Below are positions 41,539 through 50,618 of a DNA stretch of 64,000 nucleotides, piece by piece. The DNA comes from Aldehydirespirator sp965204875 (GTDB lineage Bacteria > Actinomycetota > Acidimicrobiia > Acidimicrobiales > Aldehydirespiratoraceae): positions 744,001 through 808,000 of the forward strand of contig OZ242020.1 in the NCBI GenBank assembly GCA_965204875.1, read 5' to 3'. The notes under the pieces were generated by a model. It saw only the letters and a list, made by a program, of their open reading frames with translations. It was not told the origin of the DNA and did not search any database. Positions within the stretch are counted from its first letter, which is position 1; each line of letters opens with the position of its first letter. The translations under genes were made by a program, and so were the position numbers.

Positions 41539-41709
41539 GCAGGGCTCCGACGACGCCGACGCTCAAGCCTGGTGCGCGCTTTGCGCAAGGTGCGATGCTC
41601 ACCCTGCACGAGGGGCTCGGGCGACGCGGACGACTGCGGTGCGCCTGCTAGAGGGCCAGCCAGATGCACTGCAGGGCTCCGACGACGAAGCCTCGTGCGC
41701 CTGCTAGAG
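41539..41709 (+). repeat. Direct repeats in the convergent junction
   Basis: GCAGGGCTCCGACGACG occurs at about 41540 and 41671, and GTGCGCCTGCTAGAG at 41639 and 41695. The second copy of the latter contains the stop codon of the opposite-strand permease. The 183-bp gap has no gene. Confidence 0.8.
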
Positions 41710-43293
41710 CAGGTCGTCGCGGCGGATCACGAGGAACCAGGTCAACACGAACGACAGCAGCACCAGCACCACGGCCATGATCCCCGCCTCCGAGACGAAG
41801 GCGTCCTCGAACGATCCGAAGATGCGCGTCGCCAGCGTGGAGAACCCCAGAGGCGACACGAAGAGGCTGATCGGCAGCTCCTTCATGACCGACAGCAGCA
41901 CCAGTCCCGCTCCGGCGAGCAGCCCCGGCGCCATCATCGGCAGGTCGACCGCGATGAACCGGCGCGCCCGGCCGGCGCCGAGCAGCCGTGCCGAGTCGTG
42001 CAACCGTGCCGGCACGCTGCGGACCGCCACCAGCGTCACACCCATCGCCAGCGACCCGAAGCGCACGACATAGGCGAAGATCAGCAGGGCCATGGTGTCG
42101 TTGAAGAGCTCGAACGCCAGGTCCGAGCGCAGCGTCCAGAACCGCATCGAGAGCGCGATGAGTATCCCCGGCAGGGCGAACGTGCTGATGACGACGGCGT
42201 GCGCGACCGAGCCGGCCCGCGACCGGTAGCGGCCGGCGAGCAGGGCGATGGGCAGCACCGCCGCGGTCGACACGACAGCGGCCGCAACACTCACGCCGAG
42301 CGTGTTGACGGTGGCCTCAAGCACCTCCGAGGAGTCGATGGTGAGAGGCCGCCCGCCGGTCGCCGACCTCACCAGCCCGCCGGCGGCCCAGTCCAGCAGC
42401 GCCACCATCGGGGCTCCGACAGCGGCGCCCGCCGTCAGCACCACGAAGCCGGTCGCGACCGCTCGCCAGCGGCCCAGGGGATAGACGATCCGGTGGCTCG
42501 ACGACCCGGCGGTCGCGTCGGGAAGGCCGCGCGAGAAACCCCGCTCGCCCAGGACCACCAGCGCGGCGAGCACCAGCAGGATCAGGCTCAGGGCGAGCGC
42601 CGCCGGCGGGTTGGCGAGCTGGTTGGTGGCTATGGCCCTGGTGAGCGTGTCGTAGCGCATCAGCTGCACCGCGCCGAAATCGCTGAGGGTGTACAGGAAC
42701 ACCAGCAGCGTCCCGGCGCCGATGGCCGTGGCCATCTGGGGCACGCAGATCCGCCGGAAGACCCGCAGCGCCGAGTCGCCGAGCACCCTGGCGGTCTCCT
42801 CGTGGGTCCCCGGCAGCTGCCGCAGGCGTGCGGCCACGGGTAGGTACACGTAGGGATAGGTCATCAGCGTCAACACCAGCCAGGCGCCGCCGAAGCCCCG
42901 GAACTCGGGAGTCCGCTCCACTCCGACGCCGGCGAGGAGGTCGTTGGCCAGGCCGCCCGGGTTGAACGTGTGGATGAACGCGGCAGCGCCGATGAAGGTG
43001 GGGAACACCAGCGGCAGCGGCAGCAGGATCCTCCACAACCGGCTCAGCGGCAGGTCGGTTCGAGCCGTCAGCCAGGCGAGCGCCGTGCCGAGGGTGAGCG
43101 CGGCCGCCGAGACCGAGACCGCCAGCCGCAACGAGCGCCAGAGCGGCCCCATGGTGCGGTCGCTGATCAGCAGACCCGCCGGATCGGCGCCGGCAGCGAA
43201 GTTGCGGTACACGAGATAGACGCCGGGGAAGGCGAACGCGAGCGCCAGCAGCAGCCCCGCGACGCGCAGCAGTGGCGGCGCAGCCTTGATCAC
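41704..43293 (-). CDS. Iron(III) ABC transporter permease (two fused BPD domains)
   Basis: A 529-residue membrane protein with about twelve hydrophobic spans in two homologous halves. EAA-type loops appear as EETARVLGDSALRVFRRICVP (about 208-228) and HDSARLLGAGRARRFIAVDLP (about 420-440). This is the FbpB/SfuB-like fused permease of ferric-iron importers. GTG 43293 puts the first span right after a short basic start. It follows the gene for the binding lipoprotein on the same strand; the ATPase is not in the window. Confidence 0.9.
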   Translation of the reverse strand: MIKAAPPLLRVAGLLLALAFAFPGVYLVYRNFAAGADPAGLLISDRTMGPLWRSLRLAVSVSAAALTLGTALAWLTARTDLPLSRLWRILLPLPLVFPTFIGAAAFIHTFNPGGLANDLLAGVGVERTPEFRGFGGAWLVLTLMTYPYVYLPVAARLRQLPGTHEETARVLGDSALRVFRRICVPQMATAIGAGTLLVFLYTLSDFGAVQLMRYDTLTRAIATNQLANPPAALALSLILLVLAALVVLGERGFSRGLPDATAGSSSHRIVYPLGRWRAVATGFVVLTAGAAVGAPMVALLDWAAGGLVRSATGGRPLTIDSSEVLEATVNTLGVSVAAAVVSTAAVLPIALLAGRYRSRAGSVAHAVVISTFALPGILIALSMRFWTLRSDLAFELFNDTMALLIFAYVVRFGSLAMGVTLVAVRSVPARLHDSARLLGAGRARRFIAVDLPMMAPGLLAGAGLVLLSVMKELPISLFVSPLGFSTLATRIFGSFEDAFVSEAGIMAVVLVLLSFVLTWFLVIRRDDLL

Positions 43294-43352
43294 CGGTCGA
43301 GGCTGCCGCCGGCCTCGATGATCTCGATGGTGACGGGCGCGAGCCGTGCGCG

Positions 43353-43502
43353 CCCGAACGAGCACCCCCGTCACTGGTCCAGGATGCCACTGGCGCCGGT
43401 CACCCGAACGAGCACCCCCGTCACTGGTCGACGATGCCGCAGGCCTCGGTCACCCGAACGAGCACTCCGGTCACTGATCCAGGATGCCACTGGCCTCGAT
43501 GA
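43353..43502. repeat. Three 50-bp tandem repeats at the 3' end of the iron-binding protein gene
   Basis: CCCGAACGAGCAC(C/T)CC(C/G)GTCACTG begins at 43353, 43403 and 43453. Each unit carries the reverse of the final codons of the binding-protein gene (GILDQ-stop), so the 3' end of that gene has been duplicated twice into the gap before the permease. Confidence 0.85.
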
Positions 43503-44628
43503 TCTCGATGGTTCCGGTGAAGCCGTCGCCGAGGGCGTCGAAGTCGACGCTGCCGATCTCCAGAGCCTCGAGCGGCGGGAGGACTTCGGCGGGCCCGACT
43601 CCCGCTGCCAGGGGGTACTCGAAGGTTGCCAGGCTGAAGTAGTGCTGCACCGCCTCCGACAGCAGGTATGCGACCAGATCGTTGGCCGCCTCGGCGTTGT
43701 CGCTGCTCGCGAGCACGGTGGCCGCGGTGATGATGAGCAGCGCTCCGATGTCGTCGCCGGCAAAGTCGTGGTTGACCGCGCGGTGGCGGTCTCCCGCTGC
43801 GGCGGCCTCCTGGTACTGGTAGTAGTGGTTGACGAGGCCCATGTCGATCTCGCCGCGACCGGCGGCCTCCACGATCGAGCGGTTGTTGGGGTAGTAGCGG
43901 GCGCCGTTGTCAACCATGTCGCTGAGCCACCTCTCGGCGGTGCCGGTGCCGTGCTGGTCGCGGAACACCGTGAACCAGTCGATGAAGGAGCCGTTGGTGG
44001 CCGGGATCGCGACCCGGCCGCGGTAGCGCTCGCCGGTGAGATCGAACACCGACCGCGGAAGTTCCTCGCCGGCCACCGAGTCGAGGTTGTGAACCAGGAC
44101 GCGCTTGCGCCCCGAGAACCCGACCCAGGTGCCCGACGCCGAGCGGCTCTCGGGGCCGACGAGGCCGAGCACGTCGTCGTCGATGCGACCCAGCAGTCCC
44201 CGGCTCTCGACGAGGCCGACCGGGCCGGGCGAGCGCGACAGGAACACGTCGGCCACCGTGCGGTCGCCCTCCTCGGCCAGCAGCAGCGCCAGGTCTGTCG
44301 AGCTGCCCCACCGCACCGACACCCGGGTGCCGGTCTCGCAGGCGAACGCGTCGAGTGCTGGACCGATCAGGTTCTCGGTGCGCCCCGAGTACACGGTCAC
44401 CTCACGACCGTCGGCGCTCGCGCACTCGCCGCCGTAGATCTCCGCGGCCGTGCCGTCGAGGGAGCGCGGCCCGCCGCCGGAGCATGCGCCCGCCACGAGG
44501 GCCAACGCCAGAACCGCAGCGATCACCCCCTTGACAGTGATCCGGCCAGTGGCACCTCGGGGGCCGGCGACCCGCTCGCTCGCGGGCCGGCCGCTGATGA
44601 CTTGGTTGATGGCAGCTTGGTTGATCAT
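43471..44628 (-). CDS. Iron(III) ABC transporter substrate-binding lipoprotein
   Basis: A 385-residue FbpA/FutA-like binding protein. The n-region is about 33 residues, followed by a hydrophobic segment and lipobox LVAGAC. The mature part shows VTVYSGRTENLI, DVFLSRSPG, RVAIPATNGSFIDWF and ARYYPNNRSIVEAAGRGEIDMGLVNHYYQYQ, which includes the paired Tyr residues used for Fe(III) binding. It lies upstream of the permease on the same strand. A region with two short dyads lies before it, compatible with iron control. Confidence 0.92.
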   Translation of the reverse strand: MINQAAINQVISGRPASERVAGPRGATGRITVKGVIAAVLALALVAGACSGGGPRSLDGTAAEIYGGECASADGREVTVYSGRTENLIGPALDAFACETGTRVSVRWGSSTDLALLLAEEGDRTVADVFLSRSPGPVGLVESRGLLGRIDDDVLGLVGPESRSASGTWVGFSGRKRVLVHNLDSVAGEELPRSVFDLTGERYRGRVAIPATNGSFIDWFTVFRDQHGTGTAERWLSDMVDNGARYYPNNRSIVEAAGRGEIDMGLVNHYYQYQEAAAAGDRHRAVNHDFAGDDIGALLIITAATVLASSDNAEAANDLVAYLLSEAVQHYFSLATFEYPLAAGVGPAEVLPPLEALEIGSVDFDALGDGFTGTIEIIEASGILDQ

Positions 44629-44639
44629 GGCGGCAACAT

Positions 44640-44671
44640 AACCCGGTTGCCTTCTCTCGCAAACCTGGGTT
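44640..44671 (-). promoter_or_regulatory. Putative operator of the iron ABC transporter
   Basis: AACC-C-GGTT (44640-44648) and AACC-TG-GGTT (44662-44671) are two short inverted repeats about 22 bp apart, just upstream of the binding-protein start, next to an AT-rich TTTATAAAAT stretch that could hold the -10 box. They do not match the DtxR/IdeR consensus well. Role in iron regulation is inferred from position only. Confidence 0.35.
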
Positions 44672-44749
44672 ACTAGATTTTATAAAGGGTGCCTAACAAG
44701 ACGCCCTGTACCCGCTTGCCCGGCCTCTAGTGGCCTCTGAGGGCGGGGA

Positions 44750-45538
44750 CTAGTGGCCCCTGAAGACGGGGGCGCGTTTCTCGGCGAAGGCGCTCAGGGC
44801 CTCCCTGGTGTCGCGTGTGGCGAAGTTGACGGCCTGCCCGAGCGTCTCGGCCTCCAGCGCACTGAACAGCGAGAGCGTCGAGGCGTTGTCGAGGCAGCGC
44901 TTGGTGATGGCCAGCGCGATCGGCGGGCCGGCCGCGATCTGCCCGGCGATTTCGGCGGTGGCCCGGTCCAGGTCGCCCACCGGCACGACCTCGTTGACGA
45001 TGCCGAGATCCGAGGCGCGGGCCGCGCCGATGATCTCGCCGGTGAGGGCGAGGCGTTTGGCCTCGTGCAGCCCGATCCGCTTGGGCAGCAGCCACGACGT
45101 GCCGAAGTCGAGGCTCAGTCCCCGCTTGGCGAAGATCAGCGAGAACCTGGCCCGCTCGGAGCACCAGATCATGTCGGCGGCGAGGGCGATCCCGAATCCG
45201 GCGCCGACGCACACCCCGTCCACCTTGGCGATCACGGGCTTCGGGCAGTCGTGTACGGCCATGACCGTGTCGGCGATGTCGCGCATGTGGTCGACCCGGT
45301 GCCGCCTCCGCTGGTCGTCCGCCTCGCCGTCTCCGCCGATGACGTCGGCGCCGGCGCAGAAGTCTCCCCCCGCACCGGTGACCACCACGGCCCGGGCCGG
45401 CGACTCGGCCAGCGCGCGGAAACCCTCCCGCAGCGCGGCCCACATGGCCGGCGTGCAGGCGTTCTTGCGGCTGGGCCGATCGATCGTCACGGTGGCGACA
45501 TCGCCGGATTCCTCTATGCGAATGTTGGGGTGCGGCAA
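44750..45538 (-). CDS. Enoyl-CoA hydratase/isomerase family protein
   Basis: A 262-residue crotonase-fold enzyme. It shows VTIDRPSRKNACTP, the oxyanion segment GAGGDFCAGADV, and KVDGVCVGAGFGIALAADM. One catalytic Glu position is occupied in the WLLPKRIGLHEAKRL region by non-acidic residues, so isomerase or hydrolase activity is possible. A TTG start at 45538 with GGAGGAG just upstream was chosen; codons further upstream are antisense to the type VII gene region. Confidence 0.82.
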   Translation of the reverse strand: MPHPNIRIEESGDVATVTIDRPSRKNACTPAMWAALREGFRALAESPARAVVVTGAGGDFCAGADVIGGDGEADDQRRRHRVDHMRDIADTVMAVHDCPKPVIAKVDGVCVGAGFGIALAADMIWCSERARFSLIFAKRGLSLDFGTSWLLPKRIGLHEAKRLALTGEIIGAARASDLGIVNEVVPVGDLDRATAEIAGQIAAGPPIALAITKRCLDNASTLSLFSALEAETLGQAVNFATRDTREALSAFAEKRAPVFRGH

Positions 45539-45582
45539 TGCTCCTCCAGGGTCGACGGTCTTGGCTGCGTGCGAACGCGACG

Positions 45583-48500
45583 CTAGGCGGGCGCGGCGGC
45601 CAGGGCTACCTGGGCCGCTGCGGCGGACCCGTCGGCGACGAGCAGTGCCCGGCCTGGCAACGCTGCGAGTGTCGGGCGGGCGGGAAGCACCGCGCCGAGC
45701 AGGTCGCCGTCGAGTGGGCCGGGCCTGAACAGCACGCCCGTGCGGCACGAGCGCAACTCGGCCAGCCAGTGCCCGTAGCAGGAGCGCATCCGCTCCGCGG
45801 TCGTGGCGACGACCAGGTGGCTGCGGCCTGCGTCCGCGGTGGCGATTCGAGACAGCACGCCGTCGGGGTCATCGACGCGCTCCGCGTCATCGACCAGCAG
45901 CACCCGGCGCTGCGCCGTTGCCGCGGAGCGGTCGCCGGGCGCGAGCGCCGCGACCTTTGCTGCCGGGTCGGCGTCATCGGACGGAGCTGGGGGGTCGGCG
46001 CCGGGCGCGAGCGCCGCGACCGGAACCGCATCCACTCCGAGCCGTGCCGAGAGCTCGCCTGCACGGTCGGCCACCACCGTCGCGTCCATGCCCGCACTCC
46101 GGACCGCGAGGGCGATCGCGGCCAGCGCCGCGGTGCGGCCCGTGCGCGGCGGTCCCAGCACGAGCGCGTGCTCGCCGTCGTGAAGCGCCAGCCCGAGGGG
46201 TTCCAGCGTCAGGTCGCTCATGGCGAAGCGAACGTGCAGGAGACCGGTGCCGGCGCCGGCACTGACAGGCAGGCGGTCAGCCTCGATGACGGAGGGGAGC
46301 GAGCCGATGGTTGCGGGCCCGCCGGGCGCTGCGCCGCTGCCGCGTGCCCGCAGGGCCAGATCCGCCACAGCCGCCGCGAGGTCGCCGTCGCCGGGAAGCC
46401 CCACCTGAACCTCGCGGGCGTCGTCGGCTCTGACGGCACGGCCGGGCTCGAGTCCGGCCGTCGTGGCGCGCAGCCCGAAGCGCAGGCCGTCGGCGGCGTC
46501 CGATGTGGCATGCACCAGCACCACGCCGGCAGCCGCCGCCAGATCAGGCGGGAGGTCCGCGGCCCGGCCGACGCTCACCGCCACTCGCACCCCGACCGCC
46601 GGCCCCTCGCTCCAGACACGCGCGAACCGCTCGTGAGGCTCGGTATCGCGCACGGGGTCGTGAGCGCGGGCCAGACCGGCGAAGTCGTCCACGATCAGAA
46701 CCAGGTCTGCCCGGCCACCGGCGCGGCCGCCGGCGCGGCGAGCCGCGACCTCCTCGTCGAGGAACCTGAGGACTCGCGCCCGGCGATCGCTGTCAGCGGA
46801 CGCGATGGCCGCGCCGACCTGGGGCAGGCCGTCGAGGGCCGGCAGCAGCCCGGCGTCGAGGTCGATCACGTACAGGTGCAGTTCAGCGGGCGTGTGCCTT
46901 CGGCACAGGTCGAGGGCTGCTGCAGCCAGGGTCGTGGACTTGCCCGAGGCGGGGCCGCCGACCACCACCAGATGCCCGTCGCCGCGACGCCAGCCTCCGG
47001 CGAACTGGCACTGGTGCGCCGGGTCGTCGACGAGCCACGCTGCCGGATCGCCCGCTGGAGCCGTCGCCGCGATCTCGGCGGCGGTGATGCTCTTGGGCAG
47101 CGGCGCAGGCCAGGGCGAGCGGGGCGGCAGGCAGCCGGATCGCCTGCCGGCGGCACACACGGCGTCCACCACCCGGTCAAGGTCGCTGCGCGCACCTCCG
47201 GCTGCCGGCGGCTCGCGCTCGCGAGTGCCGATGCCCCTGTCACGGTCACCGCACTCATGTCCGGCTACCGGCAGCCCGCACCCGCGTGTGTCTATACCGC
47301 CGGCGGCGCCGCCGCAGTGGGACCACTCCCCGATCTGGGTGACGCGAGCGCCGCCGGCGGCACGCTCGGTGACGCCGGTCACCAGCGCCGACTGGAAGGC
47401 CACCAGCTCGCCCGGACCGAAGCGGGCGAGTGCCCTGCCCGGGCGCTGCCTCGGGATCCGGGCCGCGTCAGGTGCGCCGATCACGTCGTTGGAGTCGTGG
47501 CGGTCGGTGACCCGCAGCGCGATGCGACAGGACGTGTTGGCCCTGATGTCCTCGGTCACCACGCCGGCGGGGCGCTGGGTGGCCAGCACCATGTGAACGC
47601 CGAGACTGCGGCCGCGCTGCGCGATGCCCACCAGCGAGCTGAGGAAATCGGGCAGCTCGGCGGCGAGGGTCGCGAACTCGTCCACCACGACGACCAGCCG
47701 CGGCAGTGGCTCGAGGGCCGCGGAGCCCGGAGGCAGGTCGCGGCAGCGGGAACGGAACGCGGCGAGGTCCTCGGCGCCGACCGCGCGGAGCCGTTCCTCG
47801 CGGTGGCGCAACTCGGCCTCCAAACACACCAGCGCACGCTCGGCGAGGCGGTCGTCGAGGTCGGTGACCATGCCGGCCGCGTGGGGCATGTCCGAGCAAC
47901 GGTCGAAGGCGGCGCCGCCCTTGTAGTCCACAAGCACGAAGGCGAGATGGTCGGGATCGGCCGACATCGCCAGCGCGGCCACGAGGGAGCGAAGCAGCTC
48001 CGACTTGCCCGAACCTGTGGTCCCGCCCACAAGGAGGTGGGGTCCGTCGGCCACGAGGTCCAGCTCGAGGGGCCCGTCGCCCGCGGTGCCGATGGGCGCC
48101 TTGAGGTCGGCTGTGCCGCGCGCCGCGGCCCAGCGCTGCTCGACGGCCTCCGGCGTCGGCTCGCCCATGAGGTCGACCAATGACACCGCCTCTGGCAGGT
48201 TGGCGTTGGACACGACCAGCTCGGGATCGTCCAATCGGGCGAGCCGGGCCGCAGCGGAAGCGGCCGTGTCCACGGTCACACCCCAGGCGATGACCCCCTC
48301 CAGTGCCGTGGCCGAGCGCGGATCGACCAGCCGGAGGCCGCCGGCGCGGTGTTGTGTCTCGATGATCGTCGTGCATGCGGCGGGCAGGTCGCAGGCGTCG
48401 TCCACGATGACGATGCCGGCTGTCGCGTCGAGGCTGAGCAGCATCCGGCCGGGCGCGCCCCGGCCCGTGAGCGCGGCGGTCCCGTCGATGAGCACGAGCC

Positions 48501-50058
48501 TCGTCCGGCCCGACCTGTCCGCGGCAGCGGCCTCGGCCGCGGCGGGCACCGCATCCGCCTCGGTGGCGACCAGCGCACCCGTCGCTGCAGCCACGATGTC
48601 GGTGGTGTGGGGCAGCCAGCGCATCCAGCCCCAGCGGGCGGCGCTGCCGGGAGCCAGGCAGACCAGGGCCAGATCGGCCGGACCGTGCAGCACCGCGGCC
48701 TGCAGCACGAGCCCTCTGGCCACCGACCGGGCCGCGGCAGGCGAGCCGACGACGCCGACCACTCGGCCGGGCACCAGTGACACCGCCACCGGGACGTCCT
48801 GCAGGGGTCCCGCCTCCCGTATCGCCTCGAGGGCTTCGGGAGCGGCCGAACCGCCGCCGGCGACCTCGACGGTCGGAGCGAAGGGCACGTCCGCTGTGCC
48901 CACGCCGAGCCGCATGGCGTCGGGATCACCAGCTCGCCGCTCCCAGCACCTCACCGAGGGCGTCTCGGCCCGGCGGACGAGCTCGGCAAGGTCGGGCACG
49001 AGCGCCAGGGCGCGCCGGCGCTCCGCGGCGCGAACCGCGGGCAACCGGCCGATGAGCCGCCGGGTCGCCTCCGCAGCGCTGTGGCAGGCCCGTCGATGCT
49101 TGCGGGCGGCCCGGCGCCGCCGTTCCAGCCAGGTGCCGACGGCGATGAGGGGGCCCAGCGCGGCGAAGATCGCCATGAAGGGGCTCCACACCAGCGCCAG
49201 CACGAGTCCGGCCACGACCGGCAGCACTATGCCGACCCACCCGAGAGGCTCCTGCTCAGGCGGCGGTGGAGGCTCGGCCGGCACCTCCAGCGTCGCCGGG
49301 TGCATGCGCGGGCCCCGTCGCGGGGGCCGGTTGAACGGGATCCTGCCCGCCGCCGCGCCGATGCCGGCGCGTATCGCTGCGGGCATGTCGTCGACCGGCT
49401 CGCGCCACTGCAGGGAGGTGGCGCCCAGGCGAATGCTCACGCCGGCCGGAACGGGCGCCGCACCCCTGACGGCACGGCCCGCGACCACGGTGCCGTTGCG
49501 AGAGCCGAGGTCGGCTATGACCGGCGGCTCGCCTGGCCCGCGCACGGTGACGCGGGCGTGGCGCCGCGAGACGGACGGGTCGCCGATCACCACATCGCAG
49601 TCCTCGGACCGGCCGACCACCCAGGCGAACGAGCCTGCAGCCGCGATGCTCGACCCCGCACCCAGCCCGCCGGCGACCGACAGCCTCGGGGCGGGGGCCG
49701 CAGCGGCAGGCTCCAGCCGTCTGCCATCAGGTGTATTCGCGCCTTCTCTCGGAATCGAGGCCGGGGCGGGAGGCGGCCCCGGCGTGAGGAACCGGGAGGG
49801 AGCCTGCTCTTCGGGAGCGATCTCGAGCAGCGCTCCCTCCCAGATCTGGACCGACGTCAGCGCCGTGCCGGGAGCGTGCCAGCGCCCGTCGATGCGCAGA
49901 CCCGGCGGGGCGTCGCCGCCGGTCGCACCGAGTTCGCCGCCGAGCGCATCAAGTCCGCCGCCGAGCGCAGCCGCGAGATCGGCCACGGTGAGACCGTCGA
50001 GACGGGGGTCGATCTCGACGGTGCGCTCGGCGCCGTTGCGACGATGCCGGACCCGCAC
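45583..50058 (-). CDS. Type VII secretion FtsK/SpoIIIE ATPase with N-terminal FHA domain (EccC/EssC-like)
   Basis: A 1491-residue membrane ATPase that drives export of WXG100 proteins. Domains in order: an N-terminal ubiquitin-like or FHA-like part (1-90), a Pro/Ala linker, an FHA domain (about 120-215; GRSEDCDV, SVSRRHARV, DLGSRNGTV), two membrane spans (about 268-310), then three P-loop ATPase domains. Domain 1 is complete, with Walker A GGTTGSGKS (about 678) and Walker B VVVVDEF; domain 2 has GGPASGKS (about 1036); domain 3 has GPPRTGRT (about 1302), where the usual Lys of Walker A is Arg. N-terminal FHA fusion resembles firmicute EssC more than mycobacterial EccC. The WXG100 gene lies 55 bp upstream. 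No EccB, EccD or MycP homologue is adjacent. Confidence 0.9.
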   Translation of the reverse strand: MRVRHRRNGAERTVEIDPRLDGLTVADLAAALGGGLDALGGELGATGGDAPPGLRIDGRWHAPGTALTSVQIWEGALLEIAPEEQAPSRFLTPGPPPAPASIPREGANTPDGRRLEPAAAAPAPRLSVAGGLGAGSSIAAAGSFAWVVGRSEDCDVVIGDPSVSRRHARVTVRGPGEPPVIADLGSRNGTVVAGRAVRGAAPVPAGVSIRLGATSLQWREPVDDMPAAIRAGIGAAAGRIPFNRPPRRGPRMHPATLEVPAEPPPPPEQEPLGWVGIVLPVVAGLVLALVWSPFMAIFAALGPLIAVGTWLERRRRAARKHRRACHSAAEATRRLIGRLPAVRAAERRRALALVPDLAELVRRAETPSVRCWERRAGDPDAMRLGVGTADVPFAPTVEVAGGGSAAPEALEAIREAGPLQDVPVAVSLVPGRVVGVVGSPAAARSVARGLVLQAAVLHGPADLALVCLAPGSAARWGWMRWLPHTTDIVAAATGALVATEADAVPAAAEAAAADRSGRTRLVLIDGTAALTGRGAPGRMLLSLDATAGIVIVDDACDLPAACTTIIETQHRAGGLRLVDPRSATALEGVIAWGVTVDTAASAAARLARLDDPELVVSNANLPEAVSLVDLMGEPTPEAVEQRWAAARGTADLKAPIGTAGDGPLELDLVADGPHLLVGGTTGSGKSELLRSLVAALAMSADPDHLAFVLVDYKGGAAFDRCSDMPHAAGMVTDLDDRLAERALVCLEAELRHREERLRAVGAEDLAAFRSRCRDLPPGSAALEPLPRLVVVVDEFATLAAELPDFLSSLVGIAQRGRSLGVHMVLATQRPAGVVTEDIRANTSCRIALRVTDRHDSNDVIGAPDAARIPRQRPGRALARFGPGELVAFQSALVTGVTERAAGGARVTQIGEWSHCGGAAGGIDTRGCGLPVAGHECGDRDRGIGTREREPPAAGGARSDLDRVVDAVCAAGRRSGCLPPRSPWPAPLPKSITAAEIAATAPAGDPAAWLVDDPAHQCQFAGGWRRGDGHLVVVGGPASGKSTTLAAAALDLCRRHTPAELHLYVIDLDAGLLPALDGLPQVGAAIASADSDRRARVLRFLDEEVAARRAGGRAGGRADLVLIVDDFAGLARAHDPVRDTEPHERFARVWSEGPAVGVRVAVSVGRAADLPPDLAAAAGVVLVHATSDAADGLRFGLRATTAGLEPGRAVRADDAREVQVGLPGDGDLAAAVADLALRARGSGAAPGGPATIGSLPSVIEADRLPVSAGAGTGLLHVRFAMSDLTLEPLGLALHDGEHALVLGPPRTGRTAALAAIALAVRSAGMDATVVADRAGELSARLGVDAVPVAALAPGADPPAPSDDADPAAKVAALAPGDRSAATAQRRVLLVDDAERVDDPDGVLSRIATADAGRSHLVVATTAERMRSCYGHWLAELRSCRTGVLFRPGPLDGDLLGAVLPARPTLAALPGRALLVADGSAAAAQVALAAAPA

Positions 50059-50113
50059 GCAGATGAACGAGTTGTGGAGGCCCCGCGGCGAGCCCGGCTG
50101 CCGTCGCTTCGGC

Positions 50114-50389
50114 TCAGACCGTGTCGAGTGCGGTCACGCCGGCCTGCAGCTCGGCCGCGATGAAGGCGGAGTGCTCGCCCAGGGCGTCGCACAGGGCCCG
50201 AAGGTTGGGCCGGAACTCCGTCTCCCAGAGCATCCGGAACCGATCGGCCCTAGCACCCTGCCACGTCGTGCCTTCGATGCCTGCGCCTATCGCGCTGATC
50301 ACCCCCTCCGCAGTCTCCCTCTGCCGGGCGAAGATCACCGCGAGCTGCTCCATCTGCGACTTGGACATCACGAGCATGTCCCCTGCCAT
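50114..50389 (-). CDS. WXG100-family type VII secretion substrate (ESAT-6-like)
   Basis: A 91-residue helical-hairpin protein. The turn carries W-Q-G (residues 43-45, TTWQGARA), with two long amphipathic helices on either side and a flexible C-terminus. ATG 50389 has AGGAGG six bases upstream, better than any upstream candidate. It lies directly before the FtsK-type ATPase, so the two form a minimal type VII pair: the WXG100 protein is the substrate or activator of the ATPase. Confidence 0.88.
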   Translation of the reverse strand: MAGDMLVMSKSQMEQLAVIFARQRETAEGVISAIGAGIEGTTWQGARADRFRMLWETEFRPNLRALCDALGEHSAFIAAELQAGVTALDTV

Positions 50390-50618
50390 CCAAACCTCCT
50401 CTCGGTCACCATCACGAGCGTCCCTGTGACTCATTCCCCGCGAGCAGCGCCCGCAGCGAGTAGCTCCACAAGCAACTTCGTGATGTTCCATTGCTTGTCT
50501 CACCATCATGGCAGGATGATGCGACAACCACAACCTGAAGCAAAGGAGAATTATCCGAACCACACCAAAACCTAGTCAGCTGCCGGCGGCCGCGCAGGGG
50601 CCCGGCCGAGTCCGGAGC

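Noticed and set aside
44640..44671. A DtxR/IdeR iron box upstream of the iron importer
   Set aside because: The two dyads do not follow the TTAGGTTAGSCTAACCTAA pattern, so only a generic operator is proposed.
45538..50575. Long + strand open frames (881 and 856 codons) opposite the FtsK-type ATPase
   Set aside because: They are mirror frames of a gene with FHA and P-loop motifs and have compositions rich in Arg, Gly and Ser typical of shadows.
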